Source: Oscillospiraceae bacterium
Lineage (GTDB): Bacteria > Bacillota > Clostridia > UMGS1810
NCBI GenBank assembly: GCA_015069015.1
Contig: SVJK01000008.1
Coordinates: 1 to 53,080, forward strand
Direction: 5' to 3'
DNA length: 53,080 nucleotides
This document shows, piece after piece, positions 8,428-17,069 of the stretch (position 1 is its first letter; each line of letters starts with the position of its first letter). Both the position numbers and the translations under genes were made by a program. The notes beneath the pieces were generated by a model. That model searched no databases, was not told where the DNA came from, and saw only the letters and a list, made by a program, of their open reading frames with translations.

Positions 8428-9360
8428 TTATTTTATAATCATTGAAGCGATATGGGCAACAAACGGAAGAGTCAGAAGTGAAAGCAGTGTTGAAACTGAA
8501 ACAACGGAAGATGCATATCCGCTGTCCTTTCCGTATTCAGATGCAAATATTGCAGAAATAGCCGCACAAGGACAGGCTGTTGAAAGTATGAGAGCATAAG
8601 AAAGAGTTTGGTCAAGTTTTAAAACATACATAAGCCCTATTATTATCACAGGAACAAAAATCAATCTCAGGAAACACACCAGATAGAGATTTATGTTTTT
8701 AAAAACTTTTACAAATTCACTTTCGCCAAGATATATGCCGAGAAGTATCATCGCCACAGGGGTGTTGAGAGATGCAAGTCCATTCACCACTGTGGTTAAT
8801 GTTGTTCCAAGTTTAAGGTTCAATCCCATAATGATTCCTGAAATTGCAATTCCGATTATACCCGGAGAGAAAATAACTTTTTTGAAAGAGACTTTCCCAT
8901 TTGAACCAACGAACATGCCAAGCCCCTGAGTCCATGTGAAAACATTAAAAACAACAAGATATGCAGAACCTATGAATACACCTTTTGCACCTAAAGATGC
9001 AGCAAGAAGAGGAATCCCCATAAATCCGCAGTTTGAATATGCAACGCAGAATCTGTTTATATGCCAGTTCGGGTTTTTCTTCTTATTTGCAAAAAAAGGC
9101 CATGCAACAAATATTGCAATAATGTGTATTAAAATGCTTATGGCAAATGCCGTGAGAAGTTCTTTCATATCATCCATATTTCTTCCCTGAAATGAAGAAA
9201 TTATGACGCATGGTGTTACCACGTGGAGCAAAAGAAAACTCATTTGTTTTGTTCCTTGTTGTGAAAGTTTTTTATACTTTGTTAATATTGCTCCGAAAGC
9301 AATATATATTGCCATTATTATTACCTGTTGCGAAACAGCAGATGTTATTCCTGTACTCAA
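8428..9360 (-). CDS. AEC family transporter
   Basis: The protein has about 310 aa and some ten hydrophobic segments. Its pattern is that of the auxin efflux carrier family: an N-terminal [13 protein letters not shown] segment, polar breaks such as [10 protein letters not shown] near residue 110, and a final helix pair with [16 protein letters not shown]. These proteins export organic acids or amino acids. I chose a TTG start at 9360 because AGAGGTGG lies 6-8 bases upstream. Longer versions from 9423 would begin upstream of the predicted promoter. metA follows on the same transcript, so a substrate linked to methionine metabolism is possible but unproven. Confidence 0.8.
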   Translation of the reverse strand: MSTGITSAVSQQVIIMAIYIAFGAILTKYKKLSQQGTKQMSFLLLHVVTPCVIISSFQGRNMDDMKELLTAFAISILIHIIAIFVAWPFFANKKKNPNWHINRFCVAYSNCGFMGIPLLAASLGAKGVFIGSAYLVVFNVFTWTQGLGMFVGSNGKVSFKKVIFSPGIIGIAISGIIMGLNLKLGTTLTTVVNGLASLNTPVAMILLGIYLGESEFVKVFKNINLYLVCFLRLIFVPVIIIGLMYVLKLDQTLSYALILSTACPCAAISAIFASEYGKDSGYASSVVSVSTLLSLLTLPFVAHIASMIIK

Positions 9361-9378
9361 AGCAACCACCTCTATGAT

Positions 9379-9407
9379 AGTATAGCAAAAAAAAGCGGTT
9401 TTATCAA
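9379..9407 (-). promoter_or_regulatory. Promoter of the AEC transporter and metA operon
   Basis: On the minus strand TTGATA (9402-9407) and TATACT (9379-9384) are 17 bases apart. The leader would be very short, with the ribosome binding site beginning almost at the transcription start. Confidence 0.6.
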
Positions 9408-9458
9408 CAGTATATTTATACAAAGGTAAACAAAATTATAAAATAAAGTGTAACGCAC

Positions 9459-9487
9459 TTGACAATAGTTTTTTGCGGATGTAAAAT
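9459..9487 (+). promoter_or_regulatory. Promoter of the hemolysin III family gene
   Basis: TTGACA (9459-9464), a 17-base spacer and TAAAAT (9482-9487) lie 58 bases before the TTG start codon at 9546. Confidence 0.6.
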
Positions 9488-9545
9488 ATTTTTGCAGGAT
9501 AATTGCCTGTCAACTATGATAACGCTTATATAAGGACGTGATATT

Positions 9546-10199
9546 TTGGCATTTAAAATCAATTTTAACGGACAGACTCTCGGAGAAGAAATAGCAAATT
9601 CAGTCTCTCACGGCATAGGTGCACTTCTTGCGATTGCAGGAACTGCGGTTATGGTCGTAACCGCTTGTCTCACAAGTGATGTTATGGGAATTGTGAGTGC
9701 TGCATTATACGGATTTTTTACCATTTTATTATATATGTTTTCAACAATATATCATTCATTGACAAATACAAAGGCAAAACGTGTTTTCCAAATTTTTGAC
9801 CATTGTTCAATCTTTCTGATGATTCTTGGCTCATACATTCCCATATGTCTATGTCTTATCAGAGGTTTATGGGGTTGGGTTTTATTTTCCATAACCGCAG
9901 TTTTAGCCATTTTCGGAATAGTATTTAACTCAATTGATTTAAAAAGGTGGCACAAAATGTCCATGATTTTGTATGTTCTAATGGGTTGGTCTCTTATCTT
10001 CATGTTTAAACATGTTGTCGAAAAAGTTCCGATTCAGGGCATTCTCCTTCTTGTTGGTGGTGGCGTTTTTTACACCTTGGGAATTATCTTTTTTGCCAAA
10101 GACAAAGTGAGATATATGCATTATATATGGCACATATTTGTGCTTTTAGGAACAATAACTCAATACTTTTTCATACTGTTTTATGTTATACCACTTTAA
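9546..10199 (+). CDS. Hemolysin III family membrane protein
   Basis: The 217-aa integral membrane protein has seven hydrophobic segments. Conserved polar motifs of the hemolysin III/PAQR family are present: SVSHGIGA near residue 20, STIYHS near 66, FDHCSIFLMILGSY near 83 and HYIWHIFVLLG near the C-terminus. The His and Asp residues in these motifs form a metal site in eukaryotic PAQR receptors. The bacterial role is unclear and haemolysis is not established for most members. The start is TTG, nine bases after AAGGA. It is a single-gene unit with its own promoter and a strong terminator. Confidence 0.88.
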   Translation: MAFKINFNGQTLGEEIANSVSHGIGALLAIAGTAVMVVTACLTSDVMGIVSAALYGFFTILLYMFSTIYHSLTNTKAKRVFQIFDHCSIFLMILGSYIPICLCLIRGLWGWVLFSITAVLAIFGIVFNSIDLKRWHKMSMILYVLMGWSLIFMFKHVVEKVPIQGILLLVGGGVFYTLGIIFFAKDKVRYMHYIWHIFVLLGTITQYFFILFYVIPL

Positions 10200-10205
10200 A
10201 AATTC

Positions 10206-10241
10206 AGCGTGTATGTCAAAACGGCATACACGCTACTTTTT
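10206..10241. terminator. Terminator after the hemolysin III family gene
   Basis: AGCGTGTATG (10206-10215) and CATACACGCT (10225-10234) form a 10-bp stem followed by ACTTTTTTT. It also ends the convergent alcohol dehydrogenase gene, with a shorter T-run on that strand. Confidence 0.85.
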
Positions 10242-11411
10242 TTATAAGCATAGATTAAATATGTTTTTAACGTCTTCCATATCAAGGTCAATATAACTTC
10301 TTATTGTTCTTGTGTTGGAAAAGGTGCAAAGATATGAAAGTGAATCAAGGCTTTCATTTGAAAGTCCGAAATCCCCCAAACTTTGAGGCATACCAATTTC
10401 CTTAAAATATTCACTCATTTTTTCAATTCCGAGCAAAGATGCCTTCATATCATCTGATTCCTCAACCTGCCACACTTTTCTTGCAAACCTTGAAAACCTG
10501 CCGGGGGCATATTTATATACATACTTTGCCCAAGCAGGAAAAAGCACCGCAAGACCTGCACCATGAGCAACCCTGTCAAATTCACCACTCAGAGCGTGTT
10601 CAAGTTGATGAACACAAAGTCCGTTTTCTCTTCCACATCCTGTCAGGTCATTATGAGACAGGCTTGACGCCCACATAAGTGTCGCTCTTGCATCATAATC
10701 AAAAGGATCATTCATTGCTTTTCTTCCTGCATCAATAACTGATGTGAGAATTGCTTCTGCAATGGTATCAGTAAGAGGTGTATCGGGACAAGGTGAAAAA
10801 TATCTTTCCATTGTGTGAGACATAATATCAACAATTCCACAGGCAGTCTGATATTTGCTTACGGTATATGTCAGTTCGGGATTACAGATTGCAAACCTAG
10901 ATCTGTTAAAATCGCTGTTATATCCCCTTTTCATGTTTGTTTCGGGATTGGATATGACTGCAGAAGAACTCATTTCGCTTCCTGCTGCAGAAATTGTGAG
11001 AATACATCCGATGGGAAGTGCGTCTGTGGGAGAATTCTTTCTCAGGGGAAAATCAAGAACATCGCCGTCATATAATGCACCTGATGCAGTATATTTTGAT
11101 GAGTCAATAACACTTCCGCCACCTACCGCAAGAATCAGTTCAACATTATTTTCACGGCATTTTTTTATTGCTTCTCTGACAAAATCAATTTTTGGATTGG
11201 GTTCTACTCCGCCCATATCAACAATTTTAATTTTGTTTTCAGTAAGTGATGCAACAATTTCATCATAGAGCCCACTCTTTTTGATACTATTTTGACCATA
11301 CTGAATCATTACGGTTTTATATCCGTAGTTTTTTATTATCTCCCCTACTTTTTTGTGTTCGTCTTTTCCGAAATAAACTTTTGTAGGGGCATAGTATGTA
11401 AAGTTTTGCAT
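10242..11411 (-). CDS. Iron-containing alcohol dehydrogenase (butanol dehydrogenase type)
   Basis: This 389-aa protein belongs to the group III, iron-dependent alcohol dehydrogenases, which reduce aldehydes to alcohols with NAD(P)H in fermentation. It shows the GGGSVIDSSK nucleotide-binding loop and metal-ligand motifs DIMSH, CVHQLEHALSG and RVAHGAG. The N-terminal NFTYYAPTKVYFGK opening is typical of BdhA/YugJ proteins. ATG 11411 has AAAGGA 9 bases upstream. A longer version from 11492 would begin inside the mgtE terminator and was rejected. It is downstream of mgtE on the same strand but separated by a terminator hairpin. Confidence 0.9.
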   Translation of the reverse strand: MQNFTYYAPTKVYFGKDEHKKVGEIIKNYGYKTVMIQYGQNSIKKSGLYDEIVASLTENKIKIVDMGGVEPNPKIDFVREAIKKCRENNVELILAVGGGSVIDSSKYTASGALYDGDVLDFPLRKNSPTDALPIGCILTISAAGSEMSSSAVISNPETNMKRGYNSDFNRSRFAICNPELTYTVSKYQTACGIVDIMSHTMERYFSPCPDTPLTDTIAEAILTSVIDAGRKAMNDPFDYDARATLMWASSLSHNDLTGCGRENGLCVHQLEHALSGEFDRVAHGAGLAVLFPAWAKYVYKYAPGRFSRFARKVWQVEESDDMKASLLGIEKMSEYFKEIGMPQSLGDFGLSNESLDSLSYLCTFSNTRTIRSYIDLDMEDVKNIFNLCL

Positions 11412-11445
11412 AATTTCAAGTCCTTTCTTTTCAACATTTATAAAC

Positions 11446-11482
11446 ATAGGCTGTCTCTTTTGAATATAAAGGGACAGCCTAT
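11446..11482 (-). terminator. Terminator after mgtE
   Basis: ATAGGCTGTC (11446-11455) pairs with GACAGCCTAT (11473-11482), and the inner TCTTT/AAAGG bases extend the stem. It begins 7 bases after the mgtE stop. The T-tail is weak, so some read-through into the alcohol dehydrogenase gene is possible. Confidence 0.65.
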
Positions 11483-11488
11483 TTAAAA

Positions 11489-12865
11489 TCATATTCCAAG
11501 AATCATTTTTGCAAAATTAAAATATACCAAAAGTGCAAGGGCATCTACTACTGTTGTTATGAATGGACTTGCCATAACTGCCGGGTCAAATCCGAGTTTT
11601 TTTGCACCAATGGGCAAAACTGATGCAGTAATTTTTGCAAAAATCACCGTCACAACCAAAGTGAGGTTAACAACAAGTGCCACCATAAATGCACTTTGAC
11701 CGTCTGATGTGATTGATGATGAATCAAGAAGAAGCATTTTAGCAAAATTTACAACAGCAAGGGTAAGCCCGCAAATAACAGCAACTCTGATTTCTTTCCA
11801 TATGATACGAAAAATATCACTCATTTCAATATCGCCAAGAGACAGACTTCTTATGATTGTAACAGAAGTCTGACCGCCTGAGTTTCCTGCCGTGTCCATA
11901 AGCATCGGAATGAATGCAGTCAACACAACACAACTTGAAAGTGCGCCTTCAAAACTGCTTATGATTTTCCCTGTGAATGTTGCCGAAACCATCAAAAGCA
12001 AAAGCCACGGAATTCTTTGTTTCCATGTTTCAAATATGCCGGTTTTGAGATATGTTTTTTCAGATGGAATGATAGCCGCCATCTTTTCAATATCTTCAGT
12101 TACCTCATCCTGTAAAACGTCTATAGCATCGTCGAAAGTCACGATACCGAGAAGTCTTGTTTCTTCGTCAACAACAGGAATCGCCATAAAGTCATATTTG
12201 TCGAAAGCATTTGCAACATCTTCCTGGTCATCAAGAGTGTTAAAATAGATAATATTTGTTTCCATAATATCATCTATAACGTCATCACCGTCTGCCAAAA
12301 GCAACGTTTTTGCCGAAACCATACCAATGAGTTTGTTGTTGAGATCAGTAACATAGCAAGTATAGATTGTTTCTTTATCAACACCTGTTCTTCTTATATG
12401 CTTTATTGCCTGATCAACAGTCATATTCTTTTTGAGTCTTACATATTCGACAGTCATAATGCTGCCGGCACTGTCCTCGGGGTATTTTAAAATTTCATTT
12501 ATCCATTTTCTTGTATGACTGTCTGTGAAGCGAAGAACTCGTTTAACAACATTTGCAGGCATTTCCTCTAAAATATCTACGGCATCATCGACAAAAAGAT
12601 CATCGACAACGGCTTTAAGTTCGCTGTCGCTGAAACTTCTGATAAGCGTTTCCTGATCATCAGATTCCATTTCAACAAAAGTGTCTGCCGCCTGATCTTT
12701 CGGAAGGATGCGAAAAGCCAGAAGAAGTTCTTCATTTGTAAGTTCTTTCAAAAATTCGGCAATATCTGCCGGATTCATTTCGGAAAGGAGCTGTTTTAAA
12801 GCATTGAAACTTTTTTTCTCAAGAAGTTCCTGTGCCAGTTCCTGATTTGCCATATTTTCTTCCAT
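11489..12865 (-). CDS. mgtE: Magnesium transporter MgtE
   Basis: The 458-aa protein is full length for MgtE, a Mg2+ channel of the inner membrane gated by cytoplasmic Mg2+. An N-terminal helical domain occupies about residues 1-130 (repeats such as LLSEMNPADIAEFLKEL). A CBS pair spans about 135-260 (DSAGSIMT, VVDEETRLLGIVTFDDA). A C-terminal membrane domain with five hydrophobic segments follows and ends DALALLVYFNFAKMILGI. TAGGAGG lies 8 bases before the start. A long structured leader separates it from its promoter, which suggests RNA-level control. Confidence 0.95.
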   Translation of the reverse strand: MEENMANQELAQELLEKKSFNALKQLLSEMNPADIAEFLKELTNEELLLAFRILPKDQAADTFVEMESDDQETLIRSFSDSELKAVVDDLFVDDAVDILEEMPANVVKRVLRFTDSHTRKWINEILKYPEDSAGSIMTVEYVRLKKNMTVDQAIKHIRRTGVDKETIYTCYVTDLNNKLIGMVSAKTLLLADGDDVIDDIMETNIIYFNTLDDQEDVANAFDKYDFMAIPVVDEETRLLGIVTFDDAIDVLQDEVTEDIEKMAAIIPSEKTYLKTGIFETWKQRIPWLLLLMVSATFTGKIISSFEGALSSCVVLTAFIPMLMDTAGNSGGQTSVTIIRSLSLGDIEMSDIFRIIWKEIRVAVICGLTLAVVNFAKMLLLDSSSITSDGQSAFMVALVVNLTLVVTVIFAKITASVLPIGAKKLGFDPAVMASPFITTVVDALALLVYFNFAKMILGI

Positions 12866-12892
12866 ATAACATTCCTCCTAAATTTTGATTAT

Positions 12893-13056
12893 GGTCATAA
12901 TGACCTTTAGGTAGGAAGTATCTTTACGCGTAAATCAGCAAGACAAAACAAACGCGGAACAATCCACGCAATTTACGTTTCGCCCGACATATTCACTGCT
13001 TCGATTACCTCCCGCGTCCATTTCCTCACCTCATTCTTTTTAAAATTTTAACGCTA
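12893..13056 (-). promoter_or_regulatory. Long structured 5' leader of mgtE (candidate RNA regulator)
   Basis: The leader is about 190 bases and locally richer in G+C than its surroundings. Nested helices are visible: GGAGGTA (13006-13012) with TACTTCC (12914-12920), CGTAAAT (12971-12977) with ATTTACG (12929-12935), and an inner hairpin CGTGGA-TTGT-TCCGCG (12953-12968). A rival helix, ACGCGG (13012-13017) with CCGCGT (12952-12957), excludes two of these, as expected of a switch. A last hairpin GGTCAT/ATGACC (12893-12905) lies before the ribosome binding site. The M-box would be expected upstream of mgtE, but apart from an AGGTGAGG octamer its conserved core is not recognisable. A 28-codon open frame (12935-13021) with a GAGGTG site also lies inside. 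Confidence 0.55.
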
Positions 13057-13062
13057 CATTAT

Positions 13063-13091
13063 ATTATACCGTATGAAACATAATTTGACAA
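13063..13091 (-). promoter_or_regulatory. Promoter of mgtE
   Basis: On the minus strand TTGTCA (13086-13091) and a perfect TATAAT (13063-13068) are separated by 17 bases. This gives a leader of about 190 bases. Confidence 0.75.
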
Positions 13092-13122
13092 TAATAAATT
13101 TTCAATAAACAAATTTTTATTC

Positions 13123-13956
13123 TTATTGTTTTTTTCTATTTTTACTACAAAAATAGAAATACAAAAATCCAAACACAACAAAACTCAAAAGTGCAACAAG
13201 TTGTGACACTCTGAATTCCCCTATCATAAGACTGTCTGTGCGAAGTCCTTCAATCCAGAATCTTCCAAGTCCATATAGGGATGCATATGCAAAAAATATC
13301 TGACCATTATAGCGGTAAAACTTATATACTATAACAAAAAGTATGACAAGAACTGCCAAAGACCACAGTGATTCATATAAAAATGTGGGATGGACAGGAA
13401 TGTCAGGATTTACATTTATGCCTGACTGTTTTAAGGTTTCAAGATAATCTGAGACAGTTTTACTTGTCATCCCCCAGGGAAGTTCAGTGTTAGAGCCAAA
13501 TGCCTCCTGATTTACAAAGTTTCCCCATCTGCCAATCATCTGTCCTGTTATGAGGCCAACTGCACCAATATCAAAAACTAAAAGAGGATTCTTCTTTTTT
13601 ACCTTTGCATATACATATGCTGTGATGACTGCACCGATAACTGCTCCATATATGGCAATGCCGCCTGAACGAATGTTGAAAATATCCACAAGATTATCTT
13701 TGTACGAATCCCATTTGAAAAAAACATAATACAGTCTTGCAAATACAATCGAGACAGGAGCACATACCAAAACAAGATCAAGTGTAATATCACTTTTTTC
13801 GCCAAGTTTCTTTGCGGCGAAAGATGCTGTTACTATTCCCATAATAAGGCCAAATGCAATTATGACTCCATACCAGTATATAGGAACACCAAAAAGACTA
13901 AATGCTACACGGTCAACCGTCACATCAATTCCAAGTCCGGGAAAAGAAACCTGCAT
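13123..13956 (-). CDS. lgt: Prolipoprotein diacylglyceryl transferase
   Basis: This 277-aa membrane enzyme moves diacylglycerol from phosphatidylglycerol to the lipobox Cys of prolipoproteins. Seven hydrophobic segments are present. The Lgt signature GRWGNFVNQEAFG spans residues 142-154 and includes the essential Arg at 143. The position often occupied by His in the GGxAxHG motif is Tyr here (GGIAIYGAVIG), which is common in clostridial members as far as I know. GAGGTGAT precedes the start. It begins 6 bases after the M16 peptidase gene ends, so it is probably the last gene of that operon. Confidence 0.95.
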   Translation of the reverse strand: MQVSFPGLGIDVTVDRVAFSLFGVPIYWYGVIIAFGLIMGIVTASFAAKKLGEKSDITLDLVLVCAPVSIVFARLYYVFFKWDSYKDNLVDIFNIRSGGIAIYGAVIGAVITAYVYAKVKKKNPLLVFDIGAVGLITGQMIGRWGNFVNQEAFGSNTELPWGMTSKTVSDYLETLKQSGINVNPDIPVHPTFLYESLWSLAVLVILFVIVYKFYRYNGQIFFAYASLYGLGRFWIEGLRTDSLMIGEFRVSQLVALLSFVVFGFLYFYFCSKNRKKQ

Positions 13957-13962
13957 AATATA

Positions 13963-15267
13963 TCACCTCAACTGTGTGTTATCATTTGTTATAGGTTTGA
14001 CAACGCTTAAAACACAAAGGTTTTCGCAAAATACTTCATTAAGAATCTCTTTCATAAGTTCAAGAGTTATTTTTTCATATATTTTTGTGAATTCAGTTAT
14101 GTCAACACCACTTAAAAAGTTTCTGCAAAGCATATTACCAATGCTTTCAACGTTATTGAAATTTCGGATAAACGAGCCAAAGAAAGAACGTTTGATTCGT
14201 TCAAATTCCTCTTTGTTAAATCCGTTTTTGCGATAAAATTCTATTCTTTCAAGAAGTTTTGCTTTTAAAAGTTCGGGGTTTTCGCATTCTCCGCCAAAGG
14301 ATACACAAGAGAATGAAAGTTCTGTCATAACGTCTGTATCAAATGTATCATTAATGAGTCCCGAATCATAGTTTTCTTTATAAAATTCACTGCTGCGACC
14401 TGCAATAATCTTTGAAAGAATTTTCAGTGCTACTTCTCTTTTTAACAGTTCATCACCTGTTTTTAAAAAGTTATCTTTAAATCCGATTGAGCAAAGAGGC
14501 TTTGCAACGCTTGAAAAACTTTCGATATAGTTCTGACAGATGTTTTCAGGTTCTTCGGGGTATACACTTACCACTTTTCCGTTTTCTCTGTATTTCAGAG
14601 TGTTTTCAACGATTTCAAAAACCTTTTGTGCATCAACATTACCGGCAACTGCAACAACCATATTAGCAGGGTTATAATAGGTATTATAGCAGTTATACAA
14701 AACATCTTTATCTATTTTTGAAATACTTTCAACCGTTCCTGCAATGTCTATTCTCACAGGATTATTTACATACATGGCACGGAGCATATTAAACATTACG
14801 TTCCATTCTCCGTCATCATCATACATTCTGATTTCCTGACCGATTATGCCCTGTTCTTTTTCGACATTTTCATCCGTGAAATAGGGATCCTGTACATAAC
14901 TGAGAAGATGTGAAAAACACTCATCAAAATGATCTGTGCATGAAAAAAGATAGCAAGTATTTGTGAAAGAAGTGAATGCATTTGCGTTTGCACCATATTT
15001 TGAAAACATGTCAAAAGCATTACTTCCGTCACTTTGTTCAAACATTTTGTGTTCAAGAAAATGTGCAACTCCGTCAGGCACGGTTATCGGATCTTCTTTA
15101 CCAAGGGGAACGAAGGTGTTATTCACGGAACCAAATTTTGTTCCATACACCGCATAAGTTTTTGAAAATCCCTTTTTTGGCATTACATAAACTCTTAATC
15201 CGGTTGAATGAACACCGGTATAAAGTGTTTCATCAAGTGACTCAATATATTTTATTTCATAATTCAT
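13963..15267 (-). CDS. M16 family metallopeptidase, catalytic type (YmfH-like)
   Basis: The 434-aa protein has the inverted zinc motif of the pitrilysin/insulinase family, HFLEH (H69, E72, H73), in a typical context (DGVAHFLEHKMFEQ). The expected downstream zinc Glu probably lies in the EKEQGIIGQEIRMY stretch. It has no signal peptide. The preceding gene encodes a second M16 protein without the motif. Bacterial M16 enzymes often work as such a catalytic/non-catalytic pair, as in the YmfF/YmfH pair of Bacillus. Its ribosome binding site GGAGGAG overlaps the end of the upstream gene, with only 2 bases between stop and start. Its target is unknown. Confidence 0.9.
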   Translation of the reverse strand: MNYEIKYIESLDETLYTGVHSTGLRVYVMPKKGFSKTYAVYGTKFGSVNNTFVPLGKEDPITVPDGVAHFLEHKMFEQSDGSNAFDMFSKYGANANAFTSFTNTCYLFSCTDHFDECFSHLLSYVQDPYFTDENVEKEQGIIGQEIRMYDDDGEWNVMFNMLRAMYVNNPVRIDIAGTVESISKIDKDVLYNCYNTYYNPANMVVAVAGNVDAQKVFEIVENTLKYRENGKVVSVYPEEPENICQNYIESFSSVAKPLCSIGFKDNFLKTGDELLKREVALKILSKIIAGRSSEFYKENYDSGLINDTFDTDVMTELSFSCVSFGGECENPELLKAKLLERIEFYRKNGFNKEEFERIKRSFFGSFIRNFNNVESIGNMLCRNFLSGVDITEFTKIYEKITLELMKEILNEVFCENLCVLSVVKPITNDNTQLR

Positions 15268-15269
15268 AA

Positions 15270-16541
15270 TTATTTCTCCTCCCTGCCGTTTAAGAAATAT
15301 ACTGTATCGAGAGAAATATTCTCAAATGATTTTATAACATCATCTTTTGTTACTTTTGAAACTATATCACAGGCATCATCAAGAGATGGCAGTCCGGGAG
15401 TAAATGTTTTCCCGAGATAGTAGTCAACAAGAAGTCCTGGACTATCTTCATAGGATTTATAACTGTTTATAATATACTCTTTTGAAACCTTGAGTTCTTC
15501 ATCAGAAAAGTCACCTTTCTGAACTTTTGAAAGTTCATCCATGACTGCATTTTTTGTTTTTTCAAAATTTTCAAATTCAATTCCGCTTCCAACAAGCATA
15601 ATTCCGTTATGCTTATCAAGTCTTGAATATGCATAATAACAAAGACTCATCTTTTCACGGACATTATTGAAAAGTTTTGAATGAGCACCTGAACCAAAGA
15701 TGCTGTTACCAACAAGAAGCGGATAGTACATATCAGATTCCACATTAACGCCTGTTCTGAATCCAATGGCAAGTTTACCCTGATTCACGTCAAGATTGTC
15801 TTCTACATATTTTGGTTCATCTGATAATTTTGAAGTGCATACAATATCGTGAGGTGTTATGGTGAATTTAAACTTTGAAAAATAATCTTTAAAAAACTCC
15901 ATCAGAGAATCAACATCAACATCACCAACAACAAAAATGTCAATGGGATTTGAAAATATTATGGATTTATAGTGCTCGTAAAGATTCTTTTCATCAATAT
16001 CTGCAAGGTCATCGGAATATCCTATTTCAACAATCGCATTAGGTTCTCCCTTGCACATTTCTTCAATACATCTCACATTTGCATAGGCGCGTTTATCGTT
16101 AATGAGACCATCTATATCGTCTTTCAGATTACCTTTCTGACTTTCAATAATTTCTTTTGAAAACCCGTCATTTTCAACAAATGGATCAAACAAAATATCA
16201 AGCATAAGTCTTACGGCTTTTGTTTCAGATTCTTCTTTGGTGAATTTATCAGAAATTATGTTTGCCGATGAATAGATACTCTGAATATTTGCTCTTTTTA
16301 TTATGCCGGCATCAAAAGAGCAGCCAAAGAGAGACTCAGCGTATATACTGAGGTCCCTCATTGAAGGAAAACTTCTTGTACCACTTTTAAGCACTCGTGA
16401 TAAAAGTGAATTTTTTGTTACTTCTTCCCTTTTCAAAATTCTGTGCAAAAACATAGAATAATGAACAGTTTTGTATTTTGAATCCTTAATTACATAAAGA
16501 TTGATATTATCAAAAAGTGAAATCTTATTGATATTGCTCAC
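15270..16541 (-). CDS. M16 family peptidase-like protein without zinc motif (YmfF-like)
   Basis: The protein (about 423 aa) has the two-domain M16 fold. Recognisable segments are LLSRVLKSGTRSFPSMRDLSIYAE near the N-terminus, GNLKDDIDGLINDKRAYA, and a second domain with GSGAHSKLFNNVREKMSLCYYA. The HxxEH zinc motif is missing, so it is probably the non-catalytic partner of the next gene. I prefer GTG 16541, 9 bases after AAAGG; the ATG at 16550 abuts that site and would leave no spacing. It is the first gene of an operon with the catalytic M16 protein and lgt. Confidence 0.85.
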   Translation of the reverse strand: MSNINKISLFDNINLYVIKDSKYKTVHYSMFLHRILKREEVTKNSLLSRVLKSGTRSFPSMRDLSIYAESLFGCSFDAGIIKRANIQSIYSSANIISDKFTKEESETKAVRLMLDILFDPFVENDGFSKEIIESQKGNLKDDIDGLINDKRAYANVRCIEEMCKGEPNAIVEIGYSDDLADIDEKNLYEHYKSIIFSNPIDIFVVGDVDVDSLMEFFKDYFSKFKFTITPHDIVCTSKLSDEPKYVEDNLDVNQGKLAIGFRTGVNVESDMYYPLLVGNSIFGSGAHSKLFNNVREKMSLCYYAYSRLDKHNGIMLVGSGIEFENFEKTKNAVMDELSKVQKGDFSDEELKVSKEYIINSYKSYEDSPGLLVDYYLGKTFTPGLPSLDDACDIVSKVTKDDVIKSFENISLDTVYFLNGREEK

Positions 16542-16581
16542 GCTTCCCATCCTTTCATTTTTACATATTCTGCTATATTAT

Positions 16582-16610
16582 ATTATATACAATTTAACAT
16601 AAACAATCAA
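16582..16610 (-). promoter_or_regulatory. Promoter of the M16 pair and lgt operon
   Basis: TTGATT (16605-16610) and TATAAT (16582-16587) are separated by 17 bases on the minus strand. Confidence 0.65.
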
Positions 16611-16719
16611 GTGTTTTTTAGTCTTGCTTTTTCTATTCAGGATACTGTCGTTTTACACAAAATATTTTGAATTTCCCTGTGTATTTTTTACGATTTTTTC
16701 ATTCTTATAACATATTTTA

Positions 16720-16748
16720 TTGACAATTTATGCTATTTTTTATATAAT
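16720..16748 (+). promoter_or_regulatory. Consensus sigma-A promoter of spoVG
   Basis: TTGACA (16720-16725), 17 bases, then TATAAT (16743-16748): both boxes match the consensus exactly. In Bacillus spoVG is a sigma-H gene, so constitutive vegetative expression is suggested here instead. Confidence 0.8.
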
Positions 16749-16789
16749 CTATTATAAATAAGTAATCTAACAGAAAAGAGGTATCCTTT

Positions 16790-17053
16790 ATGGAGATAAC
16801 CGGTATCAAAATCAAAAAAATTGCAACAGAAAACAAAATGAAAGCAATTGCTTCAATTACAATCGATGATTGTTTTGCAATTCATGACATCAAAGTTATC
16901 GAAAATGAGGACAAGGTTTTTGTCGCAATGCCTAACAAACGCTTGAAAGACGGAACATTCAAAGATGTTGCCCATCCCATCAATTTTGAAACAAGAGCTA
17001 TGATCGAAAAAGCTGTTATCGAAGCATATAATCAGGCAGAAATCGAAGAATAA
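16790..17053 (+). CDS. spoVG: Septation/sporulation regulator SpoVG
   Basis: The 87-aa protein matches SpoVG at full length, with the family pattern MEITGIKIKKI, VIENEDKVFVAMPNKR and the helix ETRAMIEKAVIEAY. SpoVG is a small nucleic-acid-binding regulator that affects septation, sporulation and, in other Firmicutes, virulence and cell-wall genes. AGAGG precedes the ATG. It is a monocistronic unit with a consensus promoter and a very strong terminator, consistent with high expression. Confidence 0.96.
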   Translation: MEITGIKIKKIATENKMKAIASITIDDCFAIHDIKVIENEDKVFVAMPNKRLKDGTFKDVAHPINFETRAMIEKAVIEAYNQAEIEE

Positions 17054-17069
17054 TATTGAGCGGTAATTT

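Noticed and set aside
8403-9545. SAM riboswitch or S-box controlling metA
   Set aside because: The leader before the AEC transporter is only a few bases long and the metA gap is 25 bases; no S-box elements are seen.
11412-11492. N-terminal extension of the alcohol dehydrogenase
   Set aside because: It would run through the mgtE terminator hairpin, while ATG 11411 has a proper site and matches the family start.
12866-13060. M-box riboswitch upstream of mgtE
   Set aside because: Only the octamer AGGTGAGG matches. The rest of the conserved M-box core is not visible, so I describe it as an unassigned structured leader.
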